Source: Cepaea nemoralis (Eukaryota > Mollusca > Gastropoda > Stylommatophora > Helicidae). From it: a stretch of DNA of 64,000 nucleotides. The position numbers and the translations under genes were made by a program. Location: assembly GCA_014155875.1 (NCBI GenBank), contig JACEFZ010017886.1, positions 1 through 64,000 of the forward strand. Direction: 5' to 3'. The number at the start of each line of letters is the position of its first letter. The stretch's first letter is position 1. The notes under the pieces were generated by a model that ran no database searches, was not told the DNA's origin, and saw nothing but the letters and a program-made list of their open reading frames with translations. Shown one piece after another: positions 14,188-25,379 of this stretch.

Positions 14188-15205
14188 ATAGTAATCCACG
14201 AACCTGGCTAAGACATGCATAAACTAAACACTATCAGCATCAAAAGAGGCAGCGACAAGCCCTTTTGTTAAATCACACATAGAGCCACTTGAACATACCA
14301 ACAGGTTTTCTTACCTAGGACGTGTAGCGAAAGAAACCTCTAAAACAATTGAACAGATTGAGCAACGATATCACGACCTCACAACTCCAGGAAGAAAACA
14401 TCCCGGCTGCATTTCCACGAGGTAGATAGAGGATGGGAACACACCACAGTGTGACAAACACAGCTCTGGGGACCGAATATCCACTATGATAAATGGATAA
14501 TCCTGCAGTTGATCAGAGCAGGACACTTATTTGTCCTGACAGTAGGAAATCGCTGCCAAAGGCTCGGGTAAGGACCGCAGTTTATTTGTGGAATACGAGG
14601 GATTGTCGCCACATTATATCCCGAAGACGTCAAACGTCATCAAGATGCTGATGGGAAAATCAAACCGAACAAATTCACATTACGAATAGTGTATGTCTCG
14701 TCTAAGCTCTTTCTCTGATGTTGGCGTGTAGTCAAGTCACGTAATTTTTACCGCATTACACCTCGAGTGGTGACTGGTCAACACAGATATGGTGCCTCGG
14801 CGATTATAAACAGGGTCTTGTTTTTTTTTTTGTTTTTTTTTATTTGCATATCCTATTTTACAGGACATTGCAGTCAACACCAGCATATTTCATCTGCTGT
14901 TGGTGTTTTGGCAAGATTTATGTTCAGTAGTTTGCCATTGCTTTCTGAACGACCGGCTCACATACTTTTCCATAAGAATCAAATGCAACGCGATCCGCTG
15001 CCGAATCTCGAGCAGCTGTGTTTCAAACGTGAGTATTCGAGATTACGAACAGCGTCCTCAACTCCTTTGCTAGGGAGGACAGGCTCATTTTCTTTACTTT
15101 ATTTATATACCTTCTTTACCTCCTATGTACAACAATCCCTTTCAAATTAATATCGGAAGTGTAGATGATTCAGCCACATGATTATTAATCTGAGGCTAGG
15201 ATGGA
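14188..15205 (+). repeat. Repeat E copy 1 (LINE-derived), interrupted by SINE D
   Basis: About 750 bp matching 51100-51157 plus 54154-54790 and 55115-55150. It contains a trace of RT downstream region (IEPLEHTN, TYLGRV, KTIEQIEQ), so it derives from a LINE, but the rest is not translatable. SINE D (14818-15078) is inserted here and absent from the other copy, giving an empty-site comparison. Confidence 0.65.
14818..15078 (-). mobile_element. SINE D copy 3 (tRNA-derived SINE), reverse orientation
   Basis: The reverse complement matches 57730-57978 and 62894-63132 through the body (tgccattgctttctgaac, ttacaggacattg) with a T/A-rich tail at the left. The tRNA-like head (right side) is diverged. 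Flanks 'acagggtc' (14810-14817) and 'acaggctc' (15079-15086) look like an 8-bp target duplication with one mismatch. Repeat E copy 2 at ~54725 is uninterrupted at this site. Confidence 0.75.
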
Positions 15206-15235
15206 CCTATTATAACTTCTAATCTGAGGTTGAAC

Positions 15236-15358
15236 GGGGGAGAGGTAAAGGTAAATCGGATACAAATAGTTTACTTGATCACATGTAAGGGATGCGGTTA
15301 TTGTACATAGAGAGCAACCAGGGTTATAATTCAATTGTACATAGAGAACAACCAGGGT

Positions 15359-15424
<66 letters not shown>

Positions 15425-15960
15425 CGTGGTTCCAACTTCACGGCAACGGGTCGTCCCCATATTGCTCCGTTCCTGTGCCAGTGAATATCACACAAAATGC
15501 ACCTTACTGCCCTATGTGAACAATGGAATAGACAGTAGTATCGGCAATCCAACAGCCCGCACAGGTACACTGTGCATAAAGCCACCGCCAGAATGCCAAC
15601 ACAAAAGTCCTCCATGAAAAATACAGTTCATCATCGATGGAAACGGCAGTCACCAAAAAGACTTCTTTGCCCCAGGTTTTATCCCATATGGCTCGGTCTC
15701 TTTCCGCAGGAAGACCCGCCGAACGCGTAACTCCAGCGGCGACTCCCAAGAGACTAACCAGAGATATAATTCAATTGTACATAGAGAGCAACCGGTGTTA
15801 TATTTCAGTTCTTCATAGAGACCAGCCAAGGTTATAATTCACTTCTACATAGTGAGCATCCAGGGTTACAATTCACTTGTACATAGAGAGAGCAACCAGT
15901 TTTTATAATTCACTTGTACATAGAGAACAACCAGGGTTACAAGTCAATTGTAAGAAAACT
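15236..15960 (+). repeat. 34-bp degenerate tandem array with leader, interrupted by SINE K
   Basis: A ~60-bp leader (aatagtttacttgat, taagggatgcg) precedes degenerate 34-bp units of the form 'ttgtacatagagagcaacca' plus 'gggttataattcaa'. Two units lie before the SINE K insertion and about five after it. The same leader and units occur at 58278-58408, and the unit family forms the large array at 61190-63520. Confidence 0.8.
15361..15765 (-). mobile_element. SINE K copy 2 (5'-truncated), reverse orientation
   Basis: A (TTAG)n tail of ~16 units at the left (15361-15424) is followed by sequence matching the reverse complement of 53394-53740. It lies inside the 34-bp array. Open frames on both strands are incidental. 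Confidence 0.75.
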
Positions 15961-16450
15961 CAAATTATTTCCTTCGCCATGAAGGAAGAAATAACACCAT
16001 ATACGTAAAGTAAATTGTACAATTGTTAAACTTGTGAATAGGTACAATTATCTTGGACGAGTTGCAACATCTGACGGAAGGCGCCGTGTAAAGATTGTAA
16101 AAGAATCGCTGTGCGACGGGCAAGCTTTGCAAGGTTGAAAACATTCAGACCAATAAAAAGTGAATTGTTGTGAGAATTGAGTGAAGTTTAGTCAAGAGCC
16201 GACATGACAGCACTTGGGATGGTTCCACACGTGCTCAGCGAAGAGCCCCAGTTCTAATCTTTGTGGTGAGAAAATATGCAGCAAAATGTATTGCACAACC
16301 CATACTGATGTATGCATGTGAATCATGGACAATAGGCATACAATCTAAGATATAGCTACTATCAGCAGAAGTGTGGCTTCTTTGGAAACTGCAAAAAAGT
16401 GCCATCGGAGGGCATACAAGGAAATGAGACAGACACGGATGCAATAAACA
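15961..16450 (+). pseudogene. LINE N RT C-terminal fragment with nested LINE M tail, copy 1
   Basis: The remnant reads VNRYNYLGRVATSDGRR, then PILMYACESWTIG and SAEVWLLWKLQKS. This is the 'YLG..TSDGR ... LMYACESWT' region downstream of the RT domain in many LINEs. A ~95-bp reverse-oriented LINE M 3' tail (16165-16260) splits it. Numerous stops. Nearly the same arrangement, with the same nested tail, occurs at 63521-64000. Confidence 0.7.
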
Positions 16451-17114
16451 GACTAGGATAGAATTATGGAATTATAAGGACAAATATGTGGTGAGAAATG
16501 AACGCCAAGCACTTCATTGCGAAGTCATGAAACTTTCATTTTTGTTAAATGCTTTAAGAAATCGTCATAGTTTTGTTATATTTTCCATAACGTGTACGTT
16601 GTCAGTTGTTCAACCCAACAGATTGTTATCATTCTTGAGGATCACTATATCTCTGATATCTCAATGAGCTTTTCATCATTTTCATTCATGATCCAAGTTT
16701 GAAGCCATCACGTGCTCAAGTATCATGCAACATTTACTACTAAAGCGAGAGTGAGTACATACATTTAATCTCGCAGTACAGCAACCTTGATTCAGCAAAA
16801 CAAAGAAACAAACCAAATCAACGTATTTATATACACATTTATTATGATAGTCCATTAAACTCCGACCTTTTTATGGTAACAATGTGTGCGCCCTGCCAGC
16901 TTTCTAAGCCAGTCGCATGAACCATGGAGCTGAGTTAAATGTCAACTTAAATTTATCTGATGCAGTGCCGAAGGATAATATACCGACAAATGTGACCTCC
17001 CATTTAGACAGATGGACGATATATCGCCATACTAGGGTCATCGTATTATTTGTTTTGTTTTGTGGTATCTTCCGCAATTGTAATGCTCATTGAACGAATA
17101 TTTACATTATAATA
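16451..17114. other. Non-coding, no feature recognised
   Basis: Possibly the further downstream part of the LINE N remnant for the first ~120 bp (an open but unalignable frame); beyond that nothing recognisable. Confidence 0.45.
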
Positions 17115-17510
17115 CTTGTTTATTTGGACTTGAGTTGAGTTGATTTAAGAACCGACATCACTGCACTCAGGACATTCCCATACGCACTCCGTCCCCCCCC
17201 CCCTGTTCAACAGCCAGCGAAGAGTCATACTACTAGCTGTTCCCATCGCTATCTGATTAAATGTTCTCCTGGTATTCCCTCTCTGTTTTAAAATTCTTCC
17301 AGAACCCCTGCCGAACCCCTCAATTTCATTCTTTCCACATATGGGTTCTCAATCTGTTCCTCCGTCTTCTCCGCCTGGTCCCATAAGCGCACGACCACCT
17401 CCCACTTGTCCATAGGCAATCTACCACCAAGAGGTGCATTCCCTGCTAGCCTATCAGCCTGTTCATTCCCCTGCATGGTCAGGGCGAAATATCCATACAA
17501 TTCTCAGAAT
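17115..17510 (-). pseudogene. LINE M RNase H and 3' end fragment
   Basis: The minus strand reads GNEQADRLAGNAPLGG followed by a helical stretch (EVVVRLWDQAEKTEEQ) and RMKLRGSAG. It matches the RNase H end (H..GNEQADRLAG) of the 41620-42165 copy. The 3' end contains 'gagtgcagtgatgtcggttc' read on the minus strand and a degenerate GAGTT-type tail at ~17130. Truncated at both protein ends. Confidence 0.7.
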
Positions 17511-17676
17511 CTGTGAACTTGTTTATTGGATTGTGTACCATGTCTAGTCCAAATCTACCTTTTGTTTGCCACTGAATCAGTTAATCTGGTACATATTGTT
17601 AAGCACGTGGTTATATTAGATTGATACAGTGATAGACTAAAATAGTATTAGTAACTCATTAACCACACGGCTGTTG

Positions 17677-19054
17677 TCAGAAGCGAAGTGCATGTCTACA
17701 CAATAAATCTACATTTACAGCAGAGGCGTGGTTTGTTGTTGTTGTTGTTGTTGTTGGAGGTGGTGTAGTAGCACGACCACCGGGGGCGTGGTCTTTTGGT
17801 GTTGTAGCACGACCAGCAGGGGTTGTGTATACGTCACACTTGATCAAAAAGTACTCAGAAATATCTCTTCCATCCGCGCAAGTGCCGGTAACTGACAAAC
17901 CCTCAAAGCCATTGTACCAGCTGTCTAGTTCTTCAGCCCTGGGACATTGACAGGACAATCGCGTGGCATTTATCGTGATCGTCATAAAACTATTTTCGAT
18001 GTTTGTCAAGGCAAGAGGAAATTCGGTCAGGCTTGTAGAATCAAGAGATAGAAATGAGAATTTACAATCCGAGAATGCTGAAAGCGAGATTGATGAGATG
18101 GGATTATCATTTAAGTACAAATATCTTAAATAGATCAGTTTGGTGAACGTTGCGTTATTAATAACACTCAGGTTGTTGAAACTCAAATCTATTGTTTCAA
18201 TTCTGGAATGAAATGTGCCTGGTGCAATCTCTGAAATCTCGTTCATTGAAACGTTCAAGAAAAGGAGGTAGCATGAACTAACAACAGCTAAAGGCACCGA
18301 AGATAGATGGTTTCCTGTCAGGCTTACGTACCCCACATGAAGAGGGAAAGAACCTTCAGTATACTCTGATATGTTGTTATTGTCCATACTGATATGATGT
18401 AGAAACGTGAAATTAGAGAAGTTTAAAACTCTACTCATTCCTACTGATATGACATGTAAATAACCCAGGTGTGCAAAAAAAGGCGCGAGGGTAAGTTTTT
18501 CAATCTCAAGGAGATCAGTAAAGTTGTTACCGCTGAGGTCCAGAAAGAATATATTTGTAAGAGTCCACAATGCACGTGGCACGTCGGTTACACCTGTGTT
18601 TCCCAGCGACAGGACTTCTAACGTTTGATTGATCGTATCGAAGGCGTTGTCAGGTATTGTTTTTAACAAGTTTCCGCTGATGTCCAGATTCTTGAGTACA
18701 TGAAAGTGAGAGATCCACCTGGGCCAAACATTCAAACCCACATTTAATAGTTCCAGCTGTCTAATCGTCGATCCCAGATGCTTCAGGATGTCATCTTCCC
18801 AGTTCTCCATGAACGTATCCTCAATACGTAGGTACACTAGTTCAGTCAGTTTGAGCAGTGCGTGTGGTAGTTGCTGGAATTGTGCTTCTTCGATTGCTAA
18901 AGCTTCCAAAGTTGTTGCTATATTGTCAAAGGCGTCGTCTGATATATTAATGAGTGGGTGACGTGACATCAATAATTCTTCAAGAACTGGAGGCAGGCTA
19001 TCTTTGGATATGCTGCTTATGTTTCCATCCTGTGATGATATAAAATAGTCTTCA
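17677..19054 (-). CDS. Leucine-rich-repeat extracellular protein, long exon
   Basis: An uninterrupted frame of ~460 codons. It has about a dozen leucine-rich repeats with the LxxLxLxxN pattern (for example LKNLDISGNLLKTIPDNAF, FFLDLSGNNFTDL, IETIDLSFNNLSVINNATF, YLRYLYLNDNPISSI). A cysteine-containing C-terminal LRR cap follows (CQC at ~374-376, Cys ~398 and ~412), then a Thr/Pro-rich stalk with two GRATTP motifs and seven threonines encoded by a GTT/AAC repeat. Many N-x-S/T sites suggest a secreted or cell-surface glycoprotein. There is no ATG at the 5' end: a stop lies upstream and the frame enters through a good acceptor (tttgttgtaatcag) with AG at 19056-19055. So this is an internal or last exon, with the signal peptide upstream. 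A possible donor (ctgtaaat, GT at 17718) could splice before the last ~13 residues; otherwise the stop is at 17677. It is the only long frame here with ordinary protein composition. Specific function unknown; immune or adhesion roles are common for such proteins. Confidence 0.75.
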
Positions 19055-19130
19055 CTGATTACAACAAACAAATCATTATTTCCATTAATCTTAAGAATAT
19101 GTAACTAATTAACTCTTAAATAATGTGGGA

Positions 19131-19396
19131 TTTATTTGATACCGTTTGTTGTGTTACTAGCAGAAAGTGAGCAAGAGTTGCAAGATCTAGTGGAAAACGT
19201 AAACAGGCACTGTGCAGAATGTGGCTTAGATATTAACATCCAAGAAACAAAAGCTATGATAATTAGCAGTGAAAAGGAAAGGTCATCAATGAACATCACA
19301 GTATATGGGCAGATACTAGAACAATTAACAAGTTGCTCTTATTTTGGACATATAATAACAGATGATGGCAGAAGTGAAATGGAAATCAAAAAGGTC
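19131..19396 (+). pseudogene. LINE G RT fragment
   Basis: Reads ESEQELQDLVENVNRHCAE, CGLDINIQETKAMII and FGHIITDDGRSEMEIKK. It matches 51836-52075 of the better-preserved LINE G copy. The catalytic YADD just upstream is destroyed. It stops abruptly at 19396 where the Tigger-containing repeat begins. Confidence 0.8.
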
Positions 19397-19690
19397 AGGT
19401 AAGCGACCGGATGTTAATAAAAAAGAACGATTCTTTCACCTTAAAACGGATTGTCTCTATTTCTTTGATTTCAATGTTTCGGGTTACGAACGTTTCGGGT
19501 TACGAACCGATTTATGGAACTAATTAAGTTCGTAACCCGAGGTACCACTGTAATTTCCTTTACACGACTATATCAAGGTAATACACAGTCTCTTTTACAC
19601 TACAATATCAATGTAATGTAATTTCTTTACACGAGTGTATCAATGTAATACACAGTTTTCTTTACATGACTATATCAATGTAATACACAG
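19397..19690 (+). repeat. Tigger 3' end plus flank, copy 2
   Basis: Matches 992-1291. It includes the terminal repeat 'gaggtaccactg' ending at 19550, TA at 19551-19552, and the ~140 bp beyond it. No transposase coding sequence here. Confidence 0.8.
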
Positions 19691-20130
19691 AAACTAAACA
19701 AGCTGAACAGCGCATAAATGGCTTTGAATGTAAATGTTATAGATGAGTTCTAAGAATTTCATGGCTAAAGAACAACAAATGCATCCATACGTCAAGAGCT
19801 GAATATTGAAGAAGGTTGGCTATTAAAGACGATAAAACAAAGACAATTGAAATATTTTGATCACTTGAAACGTCATGAAAGTTTGGAGAGAACAATAATG
19901 AAGGGGTATATGCCTGGGAAGAGAGGAAGAGGAAGGCCAAAGAGAAGATGAGTGCAGGATGTGGTGGCTGATCTCCAGATGAGTATATCGGACACGGGAC
20001 ATCTTGCTAGTGATCGAGACGTTTTCGGGAAGGTTGTAATGGAAGCGAGGTTCTGCAAAGGACATGCTACTGAACGAATGAATGAATGAATGAATGAATG
20101 AATGAATGAATGAATGAATGAATGAATGAA
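19691..20130 (+). pseudogene. LINE O C-terminal fragment with (TGAA)n tail
   Basis: Plus-strand frame: NIEEGWLLKTIKQRQLKYF, DHLKRHESLERTIMKGYM, PGKRGRGRPKRR, then SDTGHLASDRDVFGKVVME ending before a perfect (GAAT)n tail (20073-20130). This is the 'LKYFGH ... GKRGRGRPKRRW ... DR..WR' C-terminal pattern of many LINE RT proteins. The usual Trp after PKRR is a TGA stop. 5'-truncated. Confidence 0.75.
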
Positions 20131-20811
20131 AATAACACTTCTTCTTCGTTTGTCAGAAATGTTTGTTTAGGACGTAAATGTGCATTATTTTACGTCAGAG
20201 CTACGATAATTACACCTCTAGGACCAAACATCCAATTTCTTCGGGCGTTTGTTAACCGGGTTAATTTCCCCAGTTTCACCCTTTGTAACCCAAGTAAAAC
20301 AAAAAATTAAAACCATAAAAAATATGCGGTTAATACCATATTCTAAAAACTCCTCATGACATACAATGGGATTCCCTATGTACAATGGGGTCATCTGCGT
20401 ACAGTGGGCTCCTCTACCTACAATTGGGTCCTCTACGTACAATGTAGCTTCTCTTACATACCTTTAGCTCGACCGCCGTTATAGAATATAAGTCAGATTG
20501 TGAATTCAGCGGCGGGACTTCCTGCAACCCGACACACGTGACAAGTTCGTAAAAACATTCGCATAACTGTGGATTAGATACAGAAGTGACATGTGAGTAG
20601 TACTGTTAGCATGCGATGAATAATGACAGAAAATAGACATGAGAATATATGATATACAAGAATACAATAATAACCAACATATGACGCAGACAAGTCATGC
20701 CCTCATCATCAAATGAAACACAACAACAAGAGGGGAAAATGTACATCTAACTTAAACAATTACTTCAATAATTGAAGTCTTATTTCTACGTTTTTCTTCT
20801 GCTTCATCGTC
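20131..20811. other. Non-coding region with a 19-bp x 5 minisatellite
   Basis: At 20362-20456 five 19-bp units begin 'tacaatggg' or close variants. At ~20465-20515 'gaccgccgttatag' and 'cagcggcggg' resemble a gastropod SINE 3' region I recall, low confidence. No gene. Confidence 0.5.
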
Positions 20812-20857
<46 letters not shown>

Positions 20858-20911
20858 CATCATCATCATCATCATCATTGTCATCATCATTATCATTATT
20901 ATTATTATTAT
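20812..20911. repeat. (ATT)n/(ATC)n trinucleotide repeat
   Basis: About 33 trinucleotide units that switch from TTA to TCA and back. Directly upstream of a LINE fragment. Poly-Ile frames are artefacts. Confidence 0.9.
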
Positions 20912-21159
20912 TGCTAATAGGCTGCAATGGCTGGGGCATATTGAAAGAATGGAAGATAATAGGGAAACAAAACTCGCTTACACTAAAGAAAGAAATGACC
21001 GTAGACCCCGAGGTAGACCAAGAAGGCGGTGGAGAGATAATACATGTACAGACCTACAAGCACTTGGAATCAACGACTGGCAAGAGAAGGTCAACCAGAG
21101 AGACGAATGGAGACGGATTGTATCTGCAGCAAAGAACCTCAATGGCTCGGAATGCTGAA
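20912..21159 (+). pseudogene. LINE P C-terminal fragment
   Basis: An intact frame of ~80 codons: RLQWLGHIERMEDNRETKL, RRPRGRPRRRWRDNTCTDL, QALGINDWQEKV, DEWRRIVSAAKNLNGSEC, stop at 21157. This is the well-known end of RTE/Jockey-type LINE proteins. It is followed by a (GAAGAA)/(TTA)n tail at 21160-21260. 5'-truncated to the last 80 residues. Confidence 0.8.
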
Positions 21160-21405
21160 GAAGAGGAAGAATTATTATTATTATTTACAATTATTATTTT
21201 TGCTTTTCTTCTACTTCTTGTTATTATAGTTATTATTATTAGAATTATTATTATTATCTTTGTTGTTGTTCTTCTTCTTCTATTTCTTCTTCTACTTCTC
21301 CTCCTCCTCCTCCATTTCCTCCATTTCCTACGCTGCAGAAGACAAAGAAGATTACGAAGAAGAAGAGCTAAAAGAAGAACAAAAGCAATAATACAAGAAC
21401 AATAA
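21160..21405. repeat. Trinucleotide-rich low complexity (ATT, CTT, CTC, GAA)
   Basis: Irregular TTA, CTT, CTC, then GAA-rich sequence. Frames through it have extreme composition and are not supported. Confidence 0.8.
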
Positions 21406-22139
21406 ATTTCTTTCAAGCTGACATTTTACACTTCTAAAGAATACTATTGTCCGTCGCATTGTTATGAATCCCAAGAAACAAACAATATTCAAAATCTGTC
21501 TCCCCTGGATTCTAAACTTACAGAGAATACTCTTGTGTCATTGGCTTTGTCGGCTTAACTGTTTCAGTGCCAAACAAAAAGGCAGATTTGCACCAAATAT
21601 GGTACACAATCACATGAACAAGCATTATAATGTACATTTCAGTTCATCAGCACAAAGTAATGCAGCTCTACATAGCAGAATAACGGAACACACAGGACGT
21701 TTCTTCATTGTTCTCATGTTATCTTTGTATTCTTCTCATCCCGTCCTTATGCCTTAATGTAGTCATCGGAGGATCTTCTTCTGTACTATATGTTGTTTCG
21801 TGTATGTATTTGTTTGATGGTGAAGGCTAGTCGCCGCAACGTCCTGTGTGTGTCGTAATTCTGTTATGTAATGATGCATTGCTTTGTGTTATTTTATATT
21901 GTTTACATGTTCACAGCGTTACCGCAGTTCCACCAAATTTTATTCATATTTCGGTTCACTGAACAGTGAAATTGTGGAAGATATCACGAAACAACACATA
22001 ACACGATGACCCTAGTACTGTCCTACTGTCCAAAAGCTATGTCACATGTGGTGATATAGTATCCTTCTGCACTGAATCAGTTAGTCTGCAATGCCAGTTT
22101 ATAGTTCAATGGTAGTAGGGTCGACCTTACTGACACTGG
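21406..22139. other. Non-coding, no feature recognised
   Basis: A 97-codon open frame at 21464-21757 has no recognisable motif and I do not call it a gene. Confidence 0.45.
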
Positions 22140-22260
22140 GTATGATCCCATATACTCGGTCTATGTGGACTGAGCTGCCTGGATAAAGCGTCGCACAGAG
22201 CACCAACTCCGTAGCTCCAGCCACGACTCCTGGGGTTCTACGAAAATAGTGCACTCCTGA
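22140..22260 (-). repeat. SINE K-related fragment
   Basis: 'gatcccatatactcggtct' and 'aactccgtagctccag' match the reverse complement of the SINE K middle (53400-53490), with substantial divergence. Confidence 0.35.
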
Positions 22261-22359
22261 AGTCCGAAGATGAACCCATGACCTTGGTAGCTGAAGTCAG
22301 GCGGTTTGACCTTAAGGCCACGCATATGAGCCCGTATTGTGTACGAGCTTTCCTTGTGT

Positions 22360-22404
22360 TGTGTAAGTGTGTGTGTGTGTCTCTGTGTGTGTGTGTGTCT
22401 GTGT

Positions 22405-22462
<58 letters not shown>

Positions 22463-22500
22463 ATATGGGTGTGTGTGTGTGTGTGTGTCGGGGTGGTGTG
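22360..22500. repeat. (GT)n-rich microsatellite
   Basis: Long GT tracts with single interruptions; Cys-Val and His-Thr frames are artefacts. A G-rich run lies at ~22696-22712. Confidence 0.9.
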
Positions 22501-23092
22501 GGGGTTGCTACCAATTCCGTTCATGTATGTGTGTGTATATATTGTTAATTTGATTGTAGTATACCTTTTGTATATGTGTGTGTGTACATTGTTCATGTTT
22601 TGGTAATGTTCTCATATAGTGCATGTGGGTGTGTTATTCGCTTTGAACTCAGGCGTAGTCTATACACTACTTCTAATGTACTGGACTGATTTTTGCGGGG
22701 GGGGGGAGGGGGGCTTAGCTGTCCCTATTACCAGTGTCCCTTGCCATCAGACGAGCCCACTCCGACTTCCGAGGTATGGTGTATGTAGTAGTGTATGTAT
22801 ATTCAAGCATGGGAGCCGTAGTAACGTAACAGTTGGACGCTTGTCTGCCAGTTCGACGGTATTGTGTTAGAATCCACAGTGGGGAGTGTGTTTTAAATGC
22901 ATGTGGGCTCCCTGGATGAACCAGTCTAACGGATGTCAGGAAGTGTCATGGGGAGGAGGCAGGGCAGCAGACCTGATACTGACAATATCAGCCGTCTAGT
23001 GCCCATTGCTGTACACAAATATGGACCTAGCGTCATATGCCGCATGCATTAAGGCGAAAACATGGGTTTATTTGCCTTACTGCTCAGGTATA
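22501..23092. other. Non-coding, no gene recognised
   Basis: Short GT tracts, a G-rich run and otherwise unremarkable sequence. Confidence 0.45.
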
Positions 23093-23400
23093 GTTTGTGT
23101 ATGTGTGTGCAAGTATCGTGTATGTGTGTGTAAGTATGGTGTATATGTGTGCAAGTATTGTGTACGTGTGTGTAAGTATTGTGTATCTATGTGAAAGTAT
23201 ATGTGTGTGTGTGTGTGTGCCTGCGTGCGTGCTTGTGTGCGTGCGTGCGTGCGTGCGTGTGTGCGTGCGTGCGTGTGTGTGTGTGTGCAAGCAAGCAAGT
23301 ATTGTGTATATACATAAGTGTAAGTATTGTGTATGTGTGTGCAATTATTGTTTATGTGTGTGCAGTATTGTGTGTGTGTGATTATTATGTATATATGGGT
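23093..23400. repeat. GT-rich minisatellite
   Basis: Degenerate units of about 20-22 bp such as 'gtgtgtaagtattgtgta' repeated ~10 times around a GTGC-rich core at 23215-23285. Confidence 0.8.
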
Positions 23401-24179
23401 GACTTACCGGCGTGTCATAGATACAAGTGGAAACTGATGTCCACACCACACTAGATATTCCAATAAATAACATCAAGTGCTTGGTGTATTCCAGCATCTT
23501 GTTACTCCCCTATGTTGACAAGTCCGATAATCGATTTCTGGGAGGGGAAATAAAGAGGAGACAAATAAAATAGCTGGGACATTGTATTAAATTAACTGAT
23601 TAACGAACATAAACTGCTATATTTTGTTATCAACGGGGTGTTAAACTGGTTAGCAAGGCACTAGATAATGATGATGACTAATGACAACACAAATTTATTA
23701 CTGATTTAAATGAGCGTGCAAACGAAATAAACAGCCGTGTTGTAATTACATTTTGCAAGTAAATAAACCTCTGCATCCAATAATTAATACTATAACTGTG
23801 AAAAAGGAGTTCTCTCTGTGCATTGTCCTTTTGGTTAAGATTAAAGTTGATTAATTTGGTTATTTCGGGATTTGAATTTTAAATATTGAGCACAACCCAC
23901 TACTGGCAACGCTGATCGTATTCTGGTATGAATCTAAGGCCTATCCACGTCAATATGGAAGCACTATATTCGAGTTTCGCCCTCGTTTGAGCTCGCCAGT
24001 AGTGCATATCCCTGACCGGATCCGGAAACAAGCCCCGGATCACTGGCGTGTGAAGCGGGTGTGTAACCACGCGGTACACGTTGGACACAGCCAAATTATT
24101 TATACCCTATGACAAATTATTTGGCTGTGTATGGTCAAAGGCAGCGGCCAGGGGACGCAGAAACATGATGGTTCAAGAA
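23401..24179. other. Non-coding, no gene recognised
   Basis: A scrap at 23550-23572 (gaaataaagaggagaca) matches LINE G. An imperfect inverted arrangement 'ttggctgtgta' / 'acacagccaaattattt' lies at 24085-24130. Nothing else. Confidence 0.4.
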
Positions 24180-25060
24180 ATCAGTGAAGGAGAAGACGAA
24201 AAGAGAGTATAAAATGCTGCGCAACAGTCTCAGCAGGACTTGTGGGTCTCGTGGGAAAGACCAATGCAGAGGTCCCAGACATGGAATGAGATCTGGCACA
24301 TGGCATCCCTGCGCCCGAGCTTCTTCGTCAGATCACTTTACGATGTTCATGTCCTACCATCAGCTGCCAACCTGGTCTAGTGGGGCAAATCCTCGAATCC
24401 GGTATGTCACTCTGTAATGAGAAAGAACCAGACAGTGGAGAATGTGCAGCCGAAAAGGTCTCGTGCTGGTTCTGCAACAATCAGAGCGTTAATTAAGTAG
24501 GACAAGTCACAGCAGTAATATGGTTCACGCTTCTGTCTGCAAGTCGAAATAGATCATGTCCGAAGTCTAACATCGACGCTAAAGAACAATCTTTCATCTC
24601 AGATCTGGAACTTTTACTGTCTCATGTCGATTCGGTAGTCTTCCTCCAAGTGAGTTAGGTGCGCTTTTAGGGGCGAGCAGGAGTGCAGCTCCCAGAGATA
24701 TGAACGGGGTTAGAAGAAGGCAACATGGCGGCAATGACGTGTAATGGGTGTCTCACGGCCGAAGATGCAAGAATATGTGTAACGACACGAAGCACCGGGT
24801 TCGCCACGTTCTTCTCCCCGTAGTAAGCGCATTTGTGGGCAAGAAGGAAAACGGTCCAAATGCTCGATGTAGGTTACGAACGTACGGCAGGAGAAAGACA
24901 CAGTGAGTCATGACACCGGTCCCATCCCACCTCATTTCTCGGGGAGTGTTTAAGGAAGGTAAGGGGCCGAAACATTCTTAGAATGGAGAGGTGCTTCTGA
25001 CGATCAGAAACCACCCGTGGTGCTTGCTCCGCGGCGAAGTTTTTATCGCATTATTATAAA
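24180..25060 (+). pseudogene. R2-type (restriction-like endonuclease) LINE remnant, internally deleted, with 3' UTR
   Basis: Fragments WNEIWHMASLRPSFFVRSLY and SAANLV match the 37180-37260 part of the better copy. The zinc region begins (SLCNEKEP) and then jumps straight to a C-terminal piece (CAAEKVSCWF), so most of the endonuclease is deleted. Stops and frame shifts throughout. The 3' UTR includes a small hairpin (ttctga-cga-tcagaa, 24995-25009) also found at ~42.68 and ~51.01 kb. Confidence 0.65.
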
Positions 25061-25279
25061 TAATTACATTTTATTACTGACTACACCGAGACACGTTGAT
25101 GTTAATCACATGACCCCGTGAGTATATGTGGTATATATATTCGCAAACCTCATGCTAGAAGAGTCTTAGGCTTGTGAAAAGGACCTTTACTGTACTTAGT
25201 TACACATGCAGATACATTTACGACACATAGTTTACATAAACAGATTTACACAAACAGAAGTTCAGATTATACTGTTGTT

Positions 25280-25287
25280 ATATACTG

Positions 25288-25341
<54 letters not shown>
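25280..25341. repeat. (CA)n microsatellite
   Basis: About 25 perfect CA units directly beside the Tc1-like remnant. Confidence 0.95.
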
Positions 25342-25343
<2 letters not shown>

Positions 25344-25379
25344 GAAAGAAACGCAACATAATTGCAGTTTCAATTGCAA

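Noticed and set aside
20772..21405. Ile-rich 128- and 175-codon frames
   Set aside because: They read (ATT)n repeats; only the LINE P portion in one frame (20912-21159) is meaningful.
24085..24130. Terminal inverted repeat of a DNA transposon ('acacagcca' type)
   Set aside because: The match is a short local palindrome around 'caaattattt' with no distant partner or target duplication.
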